Of a DNA stretch of 64,000 nt, positions 53,259 to 64,000 are shown in pieces. Numbering within the stretch: the stretch's first letter is position 1; each line of letters starts with the position of its first letter. The DNA lies in contig CAUWAG010000006.1 in the NCBI GenBank assembly GCA_963556695.1, positions 4,402,001 through 4,466,000 of the forward strand. The letters are read 5' to 3'. Below the pieces are notes generated by a model. That model saw only the letters and a list, made by a program, of their open reading frames with translations, did not search any database and was not told the origin of the DNA. The position numbers were made by a program, and so were the translations under genes. This DNA is from Anthostomella pinea. Its lineage: Eukaryota; Ascomycota; Sordariomycetes; Xylariales; Xylariaceae.

Positions 53259-54188
53259 TTATAGGATCGTGCACTTTGGCTTCTTCCCGCCTTTCTGGGG
53301 GATCGGTCGGGGGTTCAGGACAGCACTGGTAGTGGTGTTAGCCTGCTTACGATAGAGTGCTGCACTGCACTACATACCGGATGGCCTCGTCGAACACGCT
53401 CTTCAGGTTTCTCTGTGTCAAAGCGGAGCATTCCAGGTACTTGTGAGCGCGGATCTCCTTGGCACAAACCAAAGCCTGGTCATACGAGACCGCCTCCATT
53501 CTCTTGGCACGCAGACTGTCCATTGTTGTCTGGTCCTCCCGAAGATCGAGCTTGGTTCCGACCAAGATGATCGGGATGTTAGGCGCGTGGTGGTCGATCT
53601 CCGGAAACCACTGCACATATTTGGTCAGCAGGGACGCTCTGCAAAGGCTGTTTCCAAGTGGGAAGAGCATCTTACCTTGGCCTTGACGTTGTCGAACGAC
53701 GGGGGGCTGACGATGCTAAAGCAGATCAGGAAGACGTCGGTTTGGGGGTATGATAGCGGTCGCAGTCGGTCGTAATCCTCCTGCCCAGCAGTATCCCATA
53801 GTCCTAGACTGATTGGCTTGCCATCGACCATAACACTGGCAGAGTAATTATCAAAGCTAACCGTCCAGTATCAGCAATTGCATCTACAGGGAAGTCCCAT
53901 TGCTAGAGGTCGACTAACACTGTAGGGATGTACTCTCCGGGGAAGGCGTTCGTGGTGTAGGAGATCAGAAGGCACGTCTGTTGCCGATGTCAGTTGCCAG
54001 CCCTGTCAAGTGATCGAGCTTCGACAAGGGTGGGAAGAGTAGAACATACCTTGCCGACCGCACCATCACCAGTAACGACACACTGCCGGAGGGATTGTGT
54101 TAGCCGCGGATCCTGAGTATTAACAGCACCTTTGGTCGGATTGATTTCGCCTGTGTACCTTCAGAGACTGAACGCCCGGGGCAGCCAT
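53259..54188 (-). CDS. rac1: Rac-type small GTPase
   Basis: A Rho-family GTPase of the Rac branch that controls actin polarity, hyphal branching and NADPH oxidase. Six minus-strand exons (54159-54188, 54050-54082, 53977-53919, 53856-53676, 53610-53378, 53325-53259) all join with GT-AG to 200 residues. G1 is GDGAVGKT (15-22), switch I is EYIPTVFDNYSA, G3 is [10 protein letters not shown], and G4 is GTKLDLRED. The G5 area reads [10 protein letters not shown]. The C-terminus is a polybasic KGGKKPK followed by the CAAX box CTIL, predicting geranylgeranylation. The N-terminal extension AAPGVQS is characteristic of fungal Rac, distinguishing it from Cdc42 (which lacks it). A very short exon (33 bases) carries the P-loop. 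Confidence 0.96.
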
Positions 54189-57140
54189 GATTGGCGAGCT
54201 GTAGTACGCAAGCGGGTGGGACTATCGTATGACGGAACGAACAAAGTAGTGCTGGCCAATTGCAGCAGTTGGCAATGATTGTAGCTTGCGACAACAGCAC
54301 TCTTGGGAATCTGGTGTTTTTTGCGCGGAGTGCCTTGTCGGCGATAGAGTCAGAAGCGGAGGGAGCGTTTGGTGAGCTGTGCTGCATAAAGGTCAGAAGC
54401 CATTTGACACAGACTGGACAGGATCGGGAGTGTGTGGTGCCGCGTGTTGCAGGTCGGGGGTCGCAGGGTCGCAGGGTCGCAGGGTCGCGGGAGGTGGGCA
54501 GCAGCACCACCGCTGCTATCGCACGAATGATAGGCAAAGCTACCGTGGCGTATCATGATAAATACCACAGTAGCTCCCGAGGTCCGTACGCAAGGCGGGC
54601 AGGCATGTATCGCATATGGGGGCAATGGGGAGTGGAACCTCTTTGCAGACCAACAGGCGACAGACAGCACAGTGGAAGAGTGGTGGTTTGCATACGTAAG
54701 TGTGAACGAGCAAGGGAGGGAAGGGGATGGTGGCGCGAGCCTTGCAGATGGAACCTGAGGGTGCAGAACAAGTGTGGCTTTGTTCCAGCACTTGGGGCTT
54801 CACTACTGCAGGGCGCAGACGAAAGGGCATGCAGAGGAAAGGAGAGTGAACATACATGTGTGCGTGTGTCTGGTGGGTGTGCGTGTGCATCGGGACGAGA
54901 AGTGAGTGTGAGGGCAACGGACGACGTGATGGCAAGGGACAGGCAAGAAACAGCCAGCTGGGATCAAAGGAGACGTGATGGATGTCAACTTACAATGAGA
55001 GAGGCCTTGCGATTCTGACAGGGCGAACTGGCACAAAGCAGGCGAGTGCCGGTTTGAGAGATCAGATGGTTGCAGCTCGGGACTGGTGTGACTGGATCAG
55101 CATCTGAATATATCAGATCAAATATCGCGGGTCGGCGGGTTGCAGAAGATGAGAGAGAGGCTTCTCGATATTGGGAGATGCACGAGATGCCAGGCGGGTT
55201 GATGTGACCTGGAGTAGGTATTTGACGGAAGTGGTAAATACTTGGAGGGTCCAGATACGACTAAGGAAAAGTGGTGACTGATTTGAAGTTGCCGGCCAAC
55301 CAACGCAGATAGCAGGCGATAGTGGGCAACTACAGGCGTTTACAGGCGATCTAGGCACTACAGTCGGGTATTCTGTCTCCAAACATGGGAGCTGAGGCAC
55401 GGGCCGATGGTCCGAGCGTTTTCATCGGTACGTACCAAATGGCGGGGCAGCCAGCATTATGTGGAAGGTTGAGGAGGGCAAGATGAGTATATTCAACCTC
55501 CAGGACTGTCAAAAGTCTCAGTAAAATCAACTATCTATCTGTAGATACACAGAGCAAGGGATGAAGACACCCTCCAGACGTGGCGTAATCTTCTTCCCCA
55601 TCGGCCAAGGTGAAGAGGTCCAAGATGTCTCACGTCCATCTGGGCGGGCGTCTTTGTTTCGATGGAGATGTGATTTCTAGCACCGCCTTAGACGCTGTCT
55701 ACATCTATGTATAAGTCCATCCGATATATGCTGAGAGTTATAACGGCTCATTGATTTCCGTTACATATTGCTAGAGAAAGAGCAGTATCTGAAGAATTAC
55801 ACACAACCTTGGAAGGCAAGAGCCTGTCACTTCAGGCGCCACCTGAAGCACGGCTTGTAACAATGTCTTCTTTGGAACATCCGGGGGCCTTTGTGGGTGT
55901 CAGGGGGTTATCTCCGAGTCTAGTCTTGGGGCTAATTTGTGTCAAGAGACATCCAACCATTTGGCTGATTCGTCGGGTGATCCAAGTAGGCGACAATTCA
56001 GATCTGGAACCAACAGGAGGTGAGGCCAACGTCTTGCGATACGTCTGAGAAGCGCCTACCTCCAGTCGCCACCCTCCTTGAGTTGTGTCTAGTCGACCAA
56101 TGAAGAGAGCGGCAAGTGACAAAGCAACGGGGAATTTAGAGCTGCCGCCCTGAGCTTCAAAGACAATGACAGTCTCGGGATCCTTCCTCATGCATATTGA
56201 GGTCGTATTGCCAGACTTGCAGAATCTTCGGTCCCTGCCAAAGCCTCTCCCACCACATCTTCTGACCGCAAAGGGTTGATCGACAGATGAAGCATTACCT
56301 ATACTGTTCGAAGTATACCAGTCCAGGTAGGTGCTTCGACTGCTGGGGAGAAGCCGGGCTCGAGATCCTCGTTTCAGGAATCCAGCGGGAAGGATGTTAG
56401 GAACTTAGGACCTGGGCAACCTCTCGTGATCAGGGTGATAGAGCACTTCTATCACAAAGTGGTTCCTCCTGATTCAGTACCTACTCTTGAGTCTTGCACT
56501 GAGATACTGACAGGTGCCTAGGCAAGCCATCAGCGAGGTTGTGAGTCCGGATATAAAACATCAGATCGAACGAAACAGGGCAGGAGAGAAATAGTTTCGT
56601 CGCAGGTCTGGCTCCGGCAGCCTGTTCAGGGGTCGATAGATGGATCGGGATGAGGAACACAGCATCAACTGCATCCCCCCATCATTCGCCGCAGCTTCAA
56701 AGATTCAGGGATGGCTTGATGACATTGACATTTGATTGGAACGTAATGCCGCGAATGGATGACCCTGCGGGCCGGGAGCCCCTGGGCATTACCCCACCAA
56801 GCTTAAATCCTAAAGCCCAAAAGGGTTTGGGTGCCACGTGCGGCGACCCAACCGGATGTTTGTTGCTGACGGAAAACGCCGGCCGTGTCGCGGTCCAGCT
56901 GGCAGCTGCATGTCACAAGCTTGAGCTTGCACCGCGTCTAAAGTGCCATCAACACGCGATACAGAAAATAACCCCACGTCGTATCAACTCAAGTAACCAT
57001 ACAAACCTAAACCTCACCGGCCCTTGGCATTCGCGAGTCGCCATTCCTCCTTCTCAGTTGCACATGTGGAATGGACAGCCAACAACGTTCTTGACTTCCA
57101 AGCCAGTACATCGGTCTGCAGCTTCCTCGAGACCGTCGCG
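54189..57140. promoter_or_regulatory. Long intergenic region between the divergent Rac and CENP-T genes
   Basis: About 2.95 kb. Just upstream of Rac is a repeat of GGGTCGCA (four units, 54458-54490). A long plus-strand open frame at 54260-55018 has no family resemblance, no ATG-anchored conservation and odd composition, so I do not call it. The remainder has small ORFs only. The Rac promoter and long 5'UTR sequences probably occupy the left part and the CENP-T promoter the right. Confidence 0.4.
54458..54490. repeat. GGGTCGCA tandem octamer
   Basis: Four tandem copies of GGGTCGCA-type units (the last ends GG), about 270-300 bases before the Rac start codon. A short microsatellite. Confidence 0.75.
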
Positions 57141-58733
57141 ATGGCCTCCAACAATCCGGGGTCCGCCCACGCGGCCACCCCTCGAGCACTTGCCACCCCG
57201 AACCGACGAGCCATCAGCGCCGAACCAACCTCTGGTCGTCCCTCTGCCTCGGCCAGACGTAACAACAACGTCGCGACGCCCCACGGCCGAGCCGCCATCC
57301 GCGCAATGAACCAGCGACGCGCCACGCTGTTCACCCCGGGACGAGTCCGGCGCCGCAGCTTGCGCGAACAACGCGAGACGCCGCGGGACCTTCTCCGGAA
57401 CCTTAGTCGTGTCCTGGCTCCGACCACGCAGCCCGTGTCCTCGTCGTCGTCGTCTCCCGGTCCCCACGCTCGTGGCGAGGACAATACTACTCTGTCCATC
57501 CTGCCAGAGGACGATGAGGCCGATGACGACTTCCCGATAGAGCGCCCGCGCTTCTCGCTGCCGTTGGGACCGGAGGAGGACGAGGACGATGACAGTGATC
57601 TCAAGCCACCCCGGCTTAGTGGGCTCGAGGACGAGAACTACACTGCTCAGTCGATCGAGCTGCCCCGCCGGGCAAGGAGTGAAGGACCTCTGGGGCGAAT
57701 AGACCGGATGAGTATGGGAAGCGTCAGGTTCAGCGACTATGCTGGACCAGAAATACTGAGCGAGGAGGACGTGGGCATCGACTCGGGCTTCTTCCCACCG
57801 CCAGCATTGGAAGATACTGGCGACGTAGTCTTTGATGAGCAGGCCATGTTCGAGCAGTAAGGGAACCACCACCATGGACTTGACTTGACAAGTTATATAC
57901 TGACAAGAACAGTCTGGATACCGATGAGACAAGACGCGAGACGGTCGGCCGCGAAAGCGGTTTCCCTGGACTGGAGTTGCCCGATGCTAGAGACGAGAGC
58001 ACCTTCATGATGGCCCCTATCGAATCACCCACGCGAGATCTAACCACCATCGAGGGGCTTGAGGAACAAGATGAGCCCCAACTAGATGACGACTCGGACG
58101 GAAACGAGCCCTTGGGTGCTCCTGATCTGGATGACGACTCGGACAGAGACGAGCCCATGGGTGCTCTCGAGCCGGATGACCACAACGAGGACATTGATGT
58201 GACTATTGATGTCTCTCGAATTGCCGAGTTTACTGCTAAAAAAGGCAAGAGAAAGAAGGCGGGCAAGAAGATATCCAGACACGGCATCGAATACCCCTCC
58301 TTGCCCACAAACGTGGTGAAACGTCTGGCAACAACCTTTGCGAAGACAGCTGGGACCAAAGCCAAGATCACTCCCGATACTCTGACTTCGATCATGCAAG
58401 CCACAGACTGGTTCTTTGAACAGCTTGGAGATGACCTATCGGCATACGCGAAACATGCAGGCCGCAAGACCATTGATGAGAGTGATATGATTACTCTCAT
58501 GAGAAGGTATGTTCATACATTTGTGTAGGGCATATGGCACCCTTTGTACAGTTTTCTAACTATGATACAGACAGCGGCAAACTAGCGCGTCCACGACGCC
58601 CTTTGCACTCGCTCAGCGGTATTTGCCAAGAGAGCTCTTACAAGAGCTTCGCATGCCCGTTCCAGCTCCAACCAAAGCTCCGCGGAAGAAGTCTAGGCAG
58701 GTCGAAGTTGACGGAGAAGAGGATGTGACTTGA
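57141..58733 (+). CDS. cnn1: CENP-T (Cnn1) kinetochore protein
   Basis: An inner-kinetochore protein that links centromeric chromatin, through its histone fold with CENP-W, to the Ndc80 complex through its disordered N-terminus. Exons 57141-57856, 57913-58506, 58571-58733 (GT-AG) give 490 residues. The first 350 residues are disordered: basic and TP-rich at the start (TPRALATPNRRA), then acidic with repeated DDDSDxxEP units at about 320-340. The histone fold occupies about 359-445: YPSLPTNVVKRLATTFAKTA, then ITPDTLTSIMQATDWFFEQL and DLSAYAKHAGRKTIDESDMI. The conserved two-helix C-terminal extension follows (TPFALAQRYLPRELLQELR). The frame is open further upstream, but the ATG at 57141 begins a typical N-terminus. 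Its end is only 45 bases from the converging SURF1 stop. Confidence 0.9.
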
Positions 58734-58778
58734 GCCGGATCCAGGACATCGGCTCTTTCAACAAACAAATATTGGTTA

Positions 58779-59954
58779 TTACCAATTCTTGTTCAGGCGC
58801 ACGCGACGCGAGATATCGGTAGGCGGCTTCTTGACCACCATGTAGAACATTATCGACGTTGCCGCTGCAAGACCATACCTGTTGGTCGTCAGTATTGTGT
58901 AAGACGAGTGGAGGACCAGAGAAGTAGGGCAGGCTTACCATGTGAAGATGTACTGGGCATGGTTATTCCGCAGGTTGACCTCAGCTGGTCTTCCAATAGG
59001 GACGCCCTTGGCTGTGTACTCCATAGCCTGCATCAAGTCGGGCTCTGCGGCGCTCGAAATGTCAGCAGAACTACCCCAAGAATACTTGATCTTTCATCAA
59101 ACATGAAAAGTGACATGTGAGATCTTACCCATGGTCTGCTCAACCCACACGGCCTGGCTGCCCCCCAACGCAGCCATCTCCTTGACATCAGGAAAGTAGA
59201 ATTCGTTGATATCCGGCCGATTGTCGGGCGTGAACATGTTCTTCTTCCACGGCTCCCGCAACAGCCCCTCCACCACAACCTCCCCCTGCGGCAATCCCTC
59301 GCAACGGTCCTGCTGCCGCCGCAACTTCCTGCTGATCCACCCCCTGTTCACCAACACCGTCGTCGTGCCCCTCCCCTGATCATCCGCCTCGCGCTCCAGC
59401 GGCGTCACGACCATGAACCCGTCCTCGCCGTCGCGCATGCGCGGCCCAACCAGCATCTCCCGATCATGACGGAACCGGCCCCTCGCCACGACGCGCCGGA
59501 AGTCGAACTCGTGGATCGCGGCCGGGTCGACGCGAGGCGGCAGCGGCAGCGGCGGCTGGATCAGGCGGTCCTCGAAGCGCGCGATGAGGTCCGTCTTCCA
59601 GCCCAGACGCTGCACTTGCCATGTGCCCAGCACGAGCGCCGTCGCTGGGATCAGGGCGAGGATTATGAGGCCTGGCCCGTGGCGCCGCCGGCCCGAGCGC
59701 ACAAGCTCCGGCGGGTTGTCGAGGATGGAGGTGAAGTTTGGGTCGTCGGCGGCGTTGCGGAAGCGGTGGGGGGTTTGTGTGAAGGGGCGGCGGGAGGGTG
59801 TGAATGTTCTGGGAGTTGAAGCTTGAGCTCGGGTGCGTAGGATGCTGTTCGTGGCGGTTGTAGAGGAGGTGTAGGCGGACCGGAATTGGCATTCGAGGGA
59901 CATTTCGACTCGGCGCGCGAGCGATTGCCGCGTCATCCGGCTCGGGGACTTCAT
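58779..59954 (-). CDS. shy1: SURF1/Shy1, cytochrome c oxidase assembly protein
   Basis: A mitochondrial inner-membrane protein that aids haem a insertion into Cox1 during complex IV assembly. Minus-strand exons 59129-59954, 58939-59044, 58779-58878 (all GT-AG) give 343 residues. The N-terminus is basic, Ser/Thr/Arg-rich, without acidic residues over the first 50, as a mitochondrial presequence. TM1 is GLIILALIPATALVLGTWQV (the conserved GTWQ motif), leading into RLGWKTDLIARFEDRL. The SURF1 core includes FDFRRVVARGRFRHDREMLV and VLVNRGWISRKL (conserved NRGW). TM2 near the C-terminus is YGLAAATSIMFYMVVKK. It is a functional partner of Cox16, which lies 43 kb away in the window. Confidence 0.95.
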
Positions 59955-60449
59955 GGCTGGCGGATTGGATCTGACTTTTGTGGTGATGTCGAGAGAAGAC
60001 CGAACTGGACGTCGAAGTTTCCAACTTATGACGATCTGCTTGGCCTGTAATTTAGTGGAGCTCGCTCCGGGCTGCTTGCAGAGGCGGGGCGAGAGCTTGG
60101 ACAGGGGTCGGTCCAGCTCTCTGTCCCTCCAGGCCCTCTGGGCTTCGGGGTGAGCTCCTTCAGAATGTTACTGTATGTCATTGTAGCATCAGCTTGATAC
60201 TTGATCAACAGTGACTACGCAAATAGAAGTGAATTGATTATCACTGTCTGTCTGCACTTTATTAGTGTGTTATTCATGGAAGCATTTGCGCACTCGGCTT
60301 CCAATCCCGAGCTGTGTCCACTCATTACAAGCTGTACGACAGTTTGTCATCCACCATATACACCTTTAAAAGACACATAGACATCGCGCCACTTCAGGTA
60401 TCCTCGGCCATCACCACGATATCCCGCAGAACTACGAACAGTGTCCGCC
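59955..60449. promoter_or_regulatory. Shared promoter region of SURF1 and the UBX protein gene
   Basis: 495 bases between divergent ATGs. It is AT-rich from 60180 to 60420. No gene or named site. Confidence 0.35.
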
Positions 60450-62134
60450 ATGTTCTTCGAGGGTAGCTTGCAAGACGGCATCTCGACTGCTGTCGCGCAA
60501 TCGAAGCAGGTCGTCTGCTTCGTTACGGGTACGTATCCTCTGCTGCATGTAGCTTACGAATCGTACTGACACGCGTACAGACGGCGAGAATGAGAGTCGA
60601 CAATGGGAAGATGACTTTCTTACAGACGAATCCGTACGTTCCGGGTCGCAAGTATCATCATGGGTTTCTACACGTACTGACTCCGTCAGCTGAAAACCCC
60701 TCTGAACAGTCAGGCAATCGTCTTGCGGCTTCAAGCAGGGTCGGAAGAGGCCGGCTTCCTTGAGGCTCTATTCCCAGTCCCAAAGAAACCTACTGTGGTC
60801 ATTATACAGTACGTTCTATTACGGGCTAGATAATTGGACTTTTCCGATATCTTCCTAGCATGCTACTGGCCGCTAAAGCACACCTACTTACACGGCATAC
60901 AGGAATGGCCAGTTGAAGGAGTATATTGCCGCGGGGACTGCTAAGGATGAGTTTGTTCGCAGAGTCAGCGCCGCCTTCAGCCAGGGGCCCAGTGAAAGCA
61001 ACACTGCTGTTGCATCAACGACTCAAGCTCCTGCGCAAAGTCAACAGGGCACCCAACCGCAAGCATCTCACGTCCCTGCGCCCACTGTGGAGGACGACGA
61101 GAGTGATTTGTACGGTGATTATTCACCAGCTACTTCGTCTCAAGAGCACAGAGCCGAGGAAGTCCAATCTGGTTTGGCCGAGCAAGAGAGACGAGCAGCG
61201 CTGAAGAAGGCGAGAGACGGAAAGGTCAGAGCGGACCGGGAAGCACATGCTCGTCGCGATGCAGAGGAAGCTACAGCAAGCCAAAGTAATTATGCGGATG
61301 CTGTGAAACATCGAAAACAGCAGGCGAATGAGGAACGACAACGCATACTGAAGCGCATCGAAGACGACAAGCGGGCACGAAAGGGGCGTGACGCCGAGGA
61401 GCGCAAAGCAAGACAATTGCTGAGTGCGAATCAAGACGGAGAGGAATCTGGTAGCCAGACAGCCCCGATCCCCCTTTCCAGGAAGATGCCCAAAGGCGGC
61501 CAAGGAGATAACTGCAATCTACAAGTTCGGCTACTCGACGGCTCCACGATACGCTCTCGCTTCCCTAGCGACAAGACTCTAAGTCGCGATGTGCGAAAGT
61601 GGATAGATGAGGAGCGCACAGATGGCGACGCGCCGTATTCGTTCCGAGTCGTCCTGACGCCGCTCCCGAACAAGGCCATCGAGCCCACCGAGGAGATCGA
61701 ATCACTCCTTTCCCTTGGCTTGGCTCCTTCATCAACACTCATCCTCGTACCGGTCAAGTACACCTCGGCGTTTTCGCAGACTGGTGGGGTCATACAGCAG
61801 GGCTTCAACCCCATCATTGGAATGTTCGCTGCCGTATACAGCACCATCACTGCGTCGATTTGGGGCATATTCGGTACATTATTCGGCAGACGAAACGCTC
61901 CCGAGCAAGGGTCCATTCCACTGGAGAACTTGAATGCTGCGAGAAACTCGCGTATCAGGGGGTTCCAGAACGCGGATGACCGTCAGCGGGACGCTCAGCT
62001 GTATAATGGAAATTCGGTAAGCTCGAGCTCTTGAACTTAATTTTAGAATATCCAGTGGGGTTTTGTCTGCTAACATGATACAGCTGAACTTTGAACCTCG
62101 CAGAGACGAAGATGGTGAAGACATCGATCAATGA
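60450..62134 (+). CDS. UBX-domain protein with membrane hairpin (UBXN4/erasin-like)
   Basis: Probably an ER-associated degradation cofactor that recruits the Cdc48/p97 ATPase. Exons 60450-60528, 60581-60633, 60690-60808, 60903-62016, 62084-62134 (GT-AG) give 471 residues. The N-terminal region is thioredoxin-like/UAS: EGSLQDGISTAVAQSKQVVC, GENESRQWEDDFLTDES and FPVPKKPTVVIIQNGQLKEY. A long Gln/Ala-rich and charged coiled coil follows (RAALKKARDGKVRADREAHA). The UBX domain spans about 280-375, with CNLQVRLLDGSTIRSRFPSD and ASSTLILVP-like end (here APSSTLILVPVKY). A hydrophobic stretch FAAVYSTITASIWGIFGTLF near residue 400 would insert as a membrane hairpin. The order UAS-like, coiled coil, UBX, hairpin matches UBXN4. 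The short terminal exon encodes EPRRDEDGED. Confidence 0.87.
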
Positions 62135-64000
62135 TCTGGTGGTCTGGGTGGTCTAGAGGGCAACGATGCTTATATTAGGTGGGCGTCAGCATGGATATCT
62201 GCAGCCTTGGACTGTAATAGTAGGTCGGGTATAACACGGTTTGCCAGCAACCAACACCTGCTGGATTAAACAGTTCGATTATGTATTATATCATACTTAC
62301 TTCATGGCAATACTGGGCGGTAATGACGACTTGTTCGGGATCTCACATCTGCTTGCCGCATGAAGTGAGAGAGGCTACTTCCACATATGAGCCCAATGTA
62401 ATTACTTGTCGTCTTCATTGGATCCCGTTAAGTTTGTTTATAAATGTATAGTGGTTGGCTACTTCAAGAACTAGGACCAATGATCATCTTCATTATTTGG
62501 CCATTTGACGCATGGCTTCCAAATCCCACCCCGTGTGTCCTGATGCAGTTCAACATCGTACCCCTTGTCCGCCCCTGAAGTGTCAAACTATATCACAGAC
62601 CAAAAGACAGGATACGAAATGACCGGCGTCAGGACTCACAAGATTGCCTGGCCGTTACCATCCTCACTATACACCAGGCTGTCCGCATTACCGTGTTAAT
62701 AGTCCACCATTTCACTTACCGTCTTGCTAACCGCAGTCGCTTGGGTCGACGTTGAACGCCTGGGCCAAAGCTGTCTCCGACCCGGTATCTCTTACCAGTA
62801 CGGGATCGAGAAAGCTCAGTGACATCACTCATCATGACCGTGGGTCGCAGTATTGGTCGCGAGCGCTTTCTACTTTGACTCTGAGCGTGCGGGGAGTCGC
62901 AGGTACGGCAGTTTATCTACGATCTGAATGGACATGGCTTGCCCTTCAGTGCTCTCTTTTGTCGCTGCAGGTGGTTCCTGCCGCGTCTACGCCTGTACGT
63001 GGGCGATGAGAGGGTGCTGTAAGTCTGTAGTGCCCGGGTTTCTCCTAGCTGCTTGTATGTGCAGTGGACCAGTTTGCCCCTGAAGTAGGTAGCAAGATCC
63101 CCAAGCATCAAGCTCTGCTATGGACAGGAGGTGAAGATTGTATTTCATGGGCTCCTCTCTTTCTTTGAGCGCAGCTTATTTCCTTTTGCAGGGATTTGCC
63201 GGTGGTCTTCTTTTTGGCCCCTTACCTTGTATAACCCATCTACCACCTCCACCCTCATGACCCTCGTTCCGTGAGGCCATAGTAAGAAAGTCTCTCTTGT
63301 TCTGTATTTTCTGGACTTTTCTTTTGCTCTGCTCTCTTGCGGATGACGAAGGGCACGACACGCCCTGGGGGACAAGAACATGTGCCCTTCCTTCCACGGA
63401 GCTGTCAGTCAGGGGCGGGGTATGTCCCAAACCGCGACACCGTGTCTGTGTGGTTGCCGGGACGAGCCGGCCGCTTGCGCGCACTCATTCACCCTCCTCC
63501 AGCACGCGCAACTGGCCAGCGAAAAGGTTTAAAAGTCCATATGACAAGAACGGAGTCCGGGAAACACGCAAGAATAGTCGGGAAGCAATATTAGATATCA
63601 TACAAGTCTCAAAGAAGTTTTCTCAGTACAATAACTTTTTCGATCGTCGCGATTCCTCTCGGTCACGCTCAGCATACCTTGTTCTTCATCACAGAAAACC
63701 ATCGCAAGTCACCACTCGGCCACTGGATCTTGGGGAATTCTGCACCTTGAACCGCTATTTAAGGCCTGGCGGGCGTTGCCTTGGCCTACGATGGGTGATT
63801 TCCGGCTGTTGGGGTTAGCAACTGTTGTCGTGAGGGATACGGCGGTTGGGGTGTCGTGATAGTTGTCCGGGAGGTTGGGGGGATAGGGGTTGCGGTGGCG
63901 GACGGGCCAGGTCGGGATACTGGACTGGACTGTGCGGGTTGTGATGAGCAACGCGGAACACGCATGGCTAGTATTAGTACGAGTAAAGACGAGAGAGATT
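62135..64000. other. Terminal stretch without a recognised gene
   Basis: About 1.9 kb. The first part is the 3' flank of the UBX gene. Small ORFs on both strands (for example 63297-63818 plus) show no family resemblance, splice-consistent extension or coding texture. A gene could begin beyond the window edge. Confidence 0.35.

Noticed and set aside
54260..55018. 252-codon plus-strand ORF upstream of Rac
   Set aside because: It does not begin at ATG, includes the octamer repeat and low-complexity sequence, and resembles no family.
57014..57932. Antisense ORFs of about 200-290 codons over the CENP-T first exon
   Set aside because: They are shadows of the real exon, of odd composition, with no domain.

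Overview
The window is nuclear DNA of a filamentous ascomycete (Pezizomycotina). The evidence is the gene architecture: frequent GT-AG introns of about 45-110 bases, CTGAC/CTAAC-type branch sites just upstream of the acceptors, intergenic gaps of 0.3-3 kb, genes on both strands without operons, and typical ascomycete proteins (Cox16, Cms1, CENP-T, NC2-beta, Rac, an NRPS-like reductase, a fungal rhodopsin-like membrane protein). The class cannot be fixed from the sequence alone. I saw no tRNA, rRNA, CRISPR array or intact transposon. Most genes were assembled here by joining exons by reading frame and splice signals; exon coordinates are given in each entry.

Layout. 0-4 kb: a 73-residue GRF-type zinc protein, a decayed unrecognised gene, and NC2-beta. 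5-12 kb: two divergent redox genes (SDR and FAD oxidoreductase), then a divergent pair of a GNAT acetyltransferase and an MFS transporter with abnormal splice junctions. 12-16 kb: a serine-rich unknown protein, a long empty stretch, and COX16, which shares a promoter region with the largest gene. 16.5-24.4 kb: a 12-exon ATR/Mec1 checkpoint kinase of 2,459 residues. 24.8-28 kb: a HotDog thioesterase and a poorly preserved rhodopsin-like membrane protein gene. 29.5-35.5 kb: a Delta12-type fatty-acid desaturase facing an adenylation-thiolation-reductase (carboxylic acid reductase-like) enzyme, the best candidate for a small metabolic pathway. 36.5-41.7 kb: a stand-alone PARP-type zinc-finger protein with a repetitive acidic/basic tail, then EMC1. 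42.8-47.5 kb: a repeat-containing unknown protein with an in-frame TAG, followed by relics of an acyl-CoA carboxylase beta subunit and of a CFEM-domain gene. 47.9-62.1 kb: conserved housekeeping genes (Cms1, cytosolic Asp-tRNA synthetase, Nop6-like RRM protein, Rac GTPase, CENP-T, SURF1, a UBX protein). The last 1.9 kb has no recognisable gene.

Functional themes are ribosome biogenesis and translation (Cms1, AspRS, Nop6), genome integrity (ATR, CENP-T, possibly the PARP-finger protein), cytochrome oxidase assembly (Cox16, Surf1) and the ER membrane (EMC1, UBX protein, desaturase). The accessory stretches (1-2.3 kb, 26-35.5 kb, 42-47.5 kb) hold the most unusual material. The most interesting signals are the desaturase/reductase pair, a 59-base intron-like insertion without GT-AG ends in the transporter, the in-frame TAG with coding sequence continuing beyond it, and the gene relics.
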